Shown: positions 6,250-9,855 of the stretch, piece by piece
Layout of the letters: each line of letters opens with the position of its first letter
Position numbering within the stretch: the first letter of the stretch is position 1
DNA from: Candidatus Adiutrix sp.
GTDB taxonomy: Bacteria > Desulfobacterota > Desulfarculia > Adiutricales > Adiutricaceae
Length of the DNA stretch: 9,855 nt
Assembly: GCA_031283395.1 (NCBI GenBank)
Contig: JAITBV010000177.1
Span: 1 to 9,855 of the forward strand
Reading direction: 5' to 3'
Program-made: the position numbers and the translations under genes
Notes under the pieces: model-generated
Database searches by the model: none
Seen by the model: the letters and a program-made list of their open reading frames with translations, nothing else
What the model was told of the DNA's origin: nothing

Positions 6250-7638
6250 TCACCTCGTGGCGCGATCCCTGATGAAATCCCGGGCTTCGTCGCCGGCCAT
6301 CACTTCTTCGACCCTTTTTTGGGCCTTGGGCAATTCCTCGGCCACCAGATCCAGCACTTCGATCAACTGTTCCTCCTGGTGGGCGGCCGAGATGAAAAAG
6401 CGCAACCGGGCCGTCCCTTCCTCCACTACCGGGTAGATGATCGGTTGAACATTGATTTGCCGCTGATGAAGCGCCCCGGTCAGGTAGCCGGCGGCCAGGG
6501 AGTTGCCGATCATTATCGGAATCACGGCCCAACCCTGGGCCCGGCCGGTGGAAAGGCCGCGGCGACCGGCTTCTTCCAGAAACAGGCGGCTCAGCCTGTG
6601 CAGGCGGGCGATGCGTTCGGGTTCCGCCAGCGTCAGTTCCAGGGCCGCGGCGGCCGCGGCGGCCAAAGGCGGAGCCATGCCCACGCTATAGACGAAACCG
6701 GGCGAACTGAACTTCAAAAGATCGATCAGGGCCGCCGATCCGGCTATGAAACCGCCGCAGGCGCAGAAAGTTTTGGATAAGGTCCCCATCTGGATATCAA
6801 TATCCGCCCCGGGCAGATTGAAATGTTCCTTCACACCCCGGCCGCTCGGCCCGAGCGTGCCTAAAGAGTGCGCTTCATCCACCATCAGAAAGCATTGGTG
6901 GCGTTTCTTTATTTCCAACAGTTCCGGCAGGGGGCAGATGGAGCCGTCCATGCTGAACAGGCCCTCGGTGACAATGATGGCGCGGTTGTGTTTCGGCCTG
7001 TTTTCCGACAAGCAGCGCTCCAGGGCACCCAAGTCGTTATGAGGGTAGGCGAAGCGGCTGGCCCCGGAAGCCACGGCTCCGGCGATCAGGGAGTTGTGGA
7101 CCAGGGCGTCGTGAGCCACAAAATCTTCCGGGCCGAACAGGTGAGACAAAACGGTCAGGTTGGTCAGGTAGCCGCTGACATATATCAGGCAATCCTCAAC
7201 GCCGCAAAAATTGGCCAGGGCCCGCTCTAATTGCCGGTGGGGAGGACGTTCGCCGGAGACCAGGCGGCTGGCCCCGGCGGAAGTTCCATATAGTTCTGCG
7301 GCCCGGGCGGCGGCGGCGTTTACTTTGGGGTGCCCGTTCAGATCCAGGTAATCATAAGTGGAAAAATTGAGATACTCCTGGCCGTCTATGACGGTGCGGC
7401 CTTTGGGCAGACCTTCATGTTCTGGGAAAAAAGGGTCGAAAAGCCCTAGTTTGACCGAAACTTCCCTTTGAAGCATTATATGCCGAAAGGCCGGAATTTC
7501 CTCGATCCGCCCGCTGCGGCGGGCGGAGACCCGGCGGCGTGGAGTCTCCTCGGGCCGGGCCGGGGACGCCAGCGAAGCCAGGAGCCTGTTTTTGGTCTCG
7601 GCGTCCAGCCGAAAAGGCTTTTTGTCTTTATCGCTCAT
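6250..7638 (-). CDS. PLP-dependent alpha-oxoamine synthase (BioF/SPT/KBL family, RkpG-like)
   Basis: A fold-type I PLP enzyme that joins an acyl thioester to an amino acid with loss of CO2, giving an alpha-amino ketone. Visible in 462 residues: substrate loop GTSAGASRLVSG at 118-129, cofactor-binding DEAHS at 254-258 and TLSKTF at 286-291, where Lys289 should form the Schiff base. A polyalanine stretch lies at 326-332. About 85 residues precede the core, longer than in BioF, starting with a lysine- and arginine-rich segment. ATG at 7638 is the first usable start, because an in-frame TGA lies at 7647-7645; a GGGGGA at 7653-7648 may be the ribosome site. It follows the ACP-ending synthase by 27 bases, and no other biotin gene is present, so off-loading of that ACP is more likely than biotin synthesis. 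The amino acid used (serine, alanine or glycine) cannot be read from the sequence. It resembles rhizobial RkpG and, functionally, serine palmitoyltransferase or fumonisin Fum8. Family certain, substrate inferred. Confidence 0.93.
   Translation of the reverse strand: MSDKDKKPFRLDAETKNRLLASLASPARPEETPRRRVSARRSGRIEEIPAFRHIMLQREVSVKLGLFDPFFPEHEGLPKGRTVIDGQEYLNFSTYDYLDLNGHPKVNAAAARAAELYGTSAGASRLVSGERPPHRQLERALANFCGVEDCLIYVSGYLTNLTVLSHLFGPEDFVAHDALVHNSLIAGAVASGASRFAYPHNDLGALERCLSENRPKHNRAIIVTEGLFSMDGSICPLPELLEIKKRHQCFLMVDEAHSLGTLGPSGRGVKEHFNLPGADIDIQMGTLSKTFCACGGFIAGSAALIDLLKFSSPGFVYSVGMAPPLAAAAAAALELTLAEPERIARLHRLSRLFLEEAGRRGLSTGRAQGWAVIPIMIGNSLAAGYLTGALHQRQINVQPIIYPVVEEGTARLRFFISAAHQEEQLIEVLDLVAEELPKAQKRVEEVMAGDEARDFIRDRATR
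6251..6256 (-). promoter_or_regulatory. Ribosome binding site that sets the TTG start of the KpsS-like gene
   Basis: GAGGTG on the minus strand, overlapping the final codons of the oxoamine synthase gene, 6 bases before TTG at 6244. An in-frame TAA directly before the TTG rules out a longer protein. Confidence 0.65.
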
Positions 7639-7665
7639 CCGCTTTCATCCCCCGGGGCGGCCAGG

Positions 7666-9855
7666 TCAAGCCGCCGGCAGTTCGATGCCGTGACGCCGGG
7701 CCATGCTTTCCAAAAACTCCCGTTCCTCGGCAGCCATGCCGGATCCGGCCAAATCCGGGCGGGCCAGGTCCAGATACAATTTCTCGGCCAGGCTGTGGAG
7801 GGATTCATCTTGGCTGAGGGAGCCCAAATTAAGGGCGCCGCCGGCAGCTTCTTCCAGGCCGGAGAGCAATTCGGCCATCATCAGGGAATCCATGCCGAAA
7901 CTTGAAAAAGGCGCCTCGGGCGAGATGCGCCGGACCGGCAGCCGCAGAATGTCCGCCAGGCGGCCGGTCACGAATTTGACGATCTCTTTGACGGCTTTTT
8001 CCGGGGTCTGGCCATTGATCAAATCGGCCAGGCCCACTTCATTGGCCTCGCTGGCGGAAGCTGGGTTCAAGCCGGCGAACAAAGGCTGGCTTAAAACCGG
8101 CAGCATCCTTGTTCCGCGCCATTTGGAGCGGGCCAGGGTGGCAACGGCCTCCCCGTTCTCCAGAAAAACGGGCAGCAGATTCAAAGCCTCTTTGACGGTC
8201 ATGGCCCGCTCGCCCATGAGCTTTTCCAGCGTGCTCAACAGTTCCGGCCGCCGGGTGAGAAGGCCGGCATCCCTGATGGCCCCCCAGCGAACGGCCAAAG
8301 CCGGCAGCCCTAGAGAACGGCGGTAAACAGCTAGGTTTTCCAGGACCATATTGGCGGCCACATAATTGGCCTGGCCGGGATTGCCGATAAGGGCGGCCAG
8401 CGAAGAATAGAGGATGAAGAAATCCAGTTCCCTGTCTTTGGTGAATTGGTGGAGGTTCCAGGCCCCCCGGGCCTTGCCGGCCATGACCGGGCGCAGCCGT
8501 TCCGGAGAAAGTTTCAGCGCCTGGGCGTCATCATAGACGGCCGCGGCGTGGATGACTCCTCTCAGGGGCGGTTTTCCGGCCAGGGCCCAGGTCAGGGACT
8601 CGGTCAAGGCCGGTCCGTCAGCCAGGTCAACCCGTACCAGTTCCGCTTTTCCGGCCCCGGCCGCCAAGAGATCGGCCAGTTCGCCCTCCGCCGCCCGGCG
8701 TCCGAGCAGAAACAGATGACCGGCCCCTTGTTCGAACAGGTGGCGGGCGGTGGCCAGACCGAAACCGCCGCTGGCTCCGGTCACCAGATAAGAAGCGTCC
8801 TTTTTAAGGCCCCAAGGTCCCGGGGCCGTTTTTTTCGGTTTCGCTCGCGGGCCCGGCCTGACCGGAACTTCCGCCGCTTCCAGCCCGGTCAGATCCACCA
8901 CCATTTTACCTATGGGCCGGGACTCCCTCAAATGGTTGAAGGCGACCCTGGTCTGCTCGAAAGGCATAACCGTGCAAGGCAAAGCCCCGACTTCGGCCCG
9001 CCGGAACATTTGCTCCAGTTCCCCGGCCAGGGCCGCGGCCAGGGCCGGATCAAAGGACATCAACTGATCCACATCAATGCCGAAATAACTCAGGTTGCGC
9101 CGGAAGGGGTAAAGGCCCAGGGATGAATCCTGATAAAAATCCCTCTTGCCCAATTCCAAAAAACGTCCGAAGCTCGCCAGGCAGCCGAGGCTGCGGGCCA
9201 CGGCCTCACCGGCAATGGAATTGAGGACCGCATCCACTCCGCGGCCGCCGGTGGCGGCCAGGACCTGGTCGCTGAAGGCCAGACAGCGGGAATCAAAAAC
9301 TTCGGCCGCTCCCATCATCTTCAAAAAGCCGCGCCTTTCCTCGGAGCCGGCCGTGGCCAAAACCGTCAACCCCAGGCGCCTTGATATTTCCAGGGCCGCC
9401 AGGCCCACGCCCCCGGCCGCTCCATGGACCAGGAGGGTTTCGCCAGGTCGCATACGGGCCAGGTGCGCCAGGGCGTACCAAACGGTGCCGAAGGCCACGG
9501 GCAAGCCGGCAGCCTGACGGCCGGGCAGACCGTCCGGCAGACGCATGACCGCTGTTTCCGGGGTCGTCAGGCGGGTGGCGAAGGATTGGGAAGCGAAGAA
9601 CATCACCCGGTCGCCCGCGGCCACCCTGGAAACTCCGGGGCCGGTGGCCAGGATATGCCCGGCCCCTTCCAGGCCCAGGCGCGGACCGAAAAACCCGTCG
9701 GCCAGGGCTTCTTCAGGCAAAAGTCCGGAAGCCCACATGACATCCCGAAAATTGAGGCCCACCGCCTCTACCGCCACCTGGACCTGGCCCGGTCCGGGGG
9801 GCTCGGGCGGAGCCTGTCGCACCCAACGCAAATTATCTATCCGGCGCTGAGGGCC
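7666..9855 (-). CDS. Type I polyketide/fatty-acid synthase, C-terminal part (ER-KR-ACP), 5' end outside window
   Basis: This is the C-terminal part of a multidomain synthase that extends and reduces an ACP-bound acyl chain. The frame is open to the window edge, so 729 residues are visible, numbered here from the first complete codon, and the N-terminal domains lie outside. An enoylreductase occupies about residues 9-320, with LNFRDVM near 34-40 and the NADPH loop HGAAGGVGLAA at 144-154. A ketoreductase follows at about 354-535: cofactor loop TGASGGFG at 359-366, and catalytic Lys461, Ser485, Tyr498 and Asn502 (YVAAN). The usual LDD motif reads YDD at 441-443. An ACP ends the protein, with GMDSL at 654-658 and Ser657 as the phosphopantetheine site. 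No thioesterase or reductase follows, so release is probably by another protein; the oxoamine synthase 27 bases downstream is the obvious candidate. Full proteins of this kind usually carry KS-AT-DH before ER. The TTG at 9831 lies inside the ER domain and is not a real start. It resembles rhizobial RkpA; the domains are certain, the product is not known. Confidence 0.93.
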   Translation of the reverse strand, partial: GPQRRIDNLRWVRQAPPEPPGPGQVQVAVEAVGLNFRDVMWASGLLPEEALADGFFGPRLGLEGAGHILATGPGVSRVAAGDRVMFFASQSFATRLTTPETAVMRLPDGLPGRQAAGLPVAFGTVWYALAHLARMRPGETLLVHGAAGGVGLAALEISRRLGLTVLATAGSEERRGFLKMMGAAEVFDSRCLAFSDQVLAATGGRGVDAVLNSIAGEAVARSLGCLASFGRFLELGKRDFYQDSSLGLYPFRRNLSYFGIDVDQLMSFDPALAAALAGELEQMFRRAEVGALPCTVMPFEQTRVAFNHLRESRPIGKMVVDLTGLEAAEVPVRPGPRAKPKKTAPGPWGLKKDASYLVTGASGGFGLATARHLFEQGAGHLFLLGRRAAEGELADLLAAGAGKAELVRVDLADGPALTESLTWALAGKPPLRGVIHAAAVYDDAQALKLSPERLRPVMAGKARGAWNLHQFTKDRELDFFILYSSLAALIGNPGQANYVAANMVLENLAVYRRSLGLPALAVRWGAIRDAGLLTRRPELLSTLEKLMGERAMTVKEALNLLPVFLENGEAVATLARSKWRGTRMLPVLSQPLFAGLNPASASEANEVGLADLINGQTPEKAVKEIVKFVTGRLADILRLPVRRISPEAPFSSFGMDSLMMAELLSGLEEAAGGALNLGSLSQDESLHSLAEKLYLDLARPDLAGSGMAAEEREFLESMARRHGIELPAA

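Noticed and set aside
5576..6436. Open plus-strand frame of 286 codons opposite the KpsS-like and oxoamine synthase genes
   Set aside because: It runs antisense to two proteins with clear family motifs, is rich in Gly, Gln, Pro and Arg, shows no recognisable domain, and spans a gene junction. Long antisense frames are expected in GC-rich coding DNA.
6640..6666. GC-rich near-palindromic repeat of GGCCGC units
   Set aside because: It is explained by the alanine run at residues 326-332 of the oxoamine synthase coded by GCC and GCG; there is no U-run or other sign of a terminator.
6250..7638. Reading the oxoamine synthase as biotin-pathway BioF
   Set aside because: No other biotin gene is present, it directly follows an ACP-ending synthase, and it has a long N-terminal extension, so a dedicated off-loading role fits better.
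7628..7648. Minus-strand mini-frame ATG plus five codons and TAA, overlapping the oxoamine synthase start
   Set aside because: It could be a leader peptide, but the G-run lies directly against its ATG with no spacing, it carries no regulatory codon run, and such short frames arise easily by chance.
8446..9126. Open plus-strand frame of 226 codons opposite the synthase
   Set aside because: Antisense to the ER and KR domains, of low-complexity Gly/Gln/Arg composition, with no motif and no convincing ribosome site.

Overview
The window looks like an internal piece of one long operon from a GC-rich Gram-negative bacterium. All eight recognisable genes are on the minus strand, so transcription runs from position 9855 down to position 1. 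The two end genes are cut by the window edges. No gap between genes exceeds 27 bases, and I see no tRNA, rRNA, mobile element, CRISPR array, promoter or terminator. A KpsS-type capsule protein points to a Gram-negative cell envelope. I cannot name the lineage from sequence alone; a proteobacterial or deltaproteobacterial-like origin is a guess.

In order of transcription there are two groups. The first appears to be a lipid module: the C-terminal part of a type I polyketide/fatty-acid synthase (enoylreductase, ketoreductase, ACP, no thioesterase; 9855-7666), a PLP-dependent alpha-oxoamine synthase of the BioF/SPT/KBL family (7638-6250), a KpsS-like Kdo transferase (6244-5042), a short-chain dehydrogenase (5015-4212) and a GNAT acyltransferase (4237-3590). 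The second is a cell-surface glycan module: an LtaS/MdoB-like membrane enzyme of the alkaline phosphatase superfamily (3593-2019), a GlfT2-like galactofuranosyltransferase (2022-265), and the first 89 residues of UDP-galactopyranose mutase Glf (268-1).

My reading, which is inference, is as follows. The synthase builds a long acyl chain on its ACP. The alpha-oxoamine synthase releases it by decarboxylative condensation with an amino acid, giving an amino-ketone. The dehydrogenase reduces the ketone to a sphinganine-like amino alcohol, and the GNAT protein may acylate it. This is the same reaction logic as the fungal fumonisin pathway (PKS, oxoamine synthase, SDR) and sphingoid-base synthesis. 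The KpsS-like enzyme sits among these genes, which suggests the lipid is the membrane acceptor on which a Kdo linker is begun. Glf and the GlfT2-like enzyme would supply and polymerise galactofuranose, and the LtaS-like enzyme could add phosphoglycerol or phosphoethanolamine. The gene set resembles the rhizobial rkp-1 capsule region (multidomain synthase, oxoamine synthase, SDR, membrane protein, KpsS-like protein), with GNAT and galactofuran genes joined to it.

The genes are tightly coupled. The GNAT gene starts 26 bases inside the dehydrogenase gene, and the last three junctions are 4-base ATGA stop/start overlaps. Two genes start with TTG behind good Shine-Dalgarno sequences.
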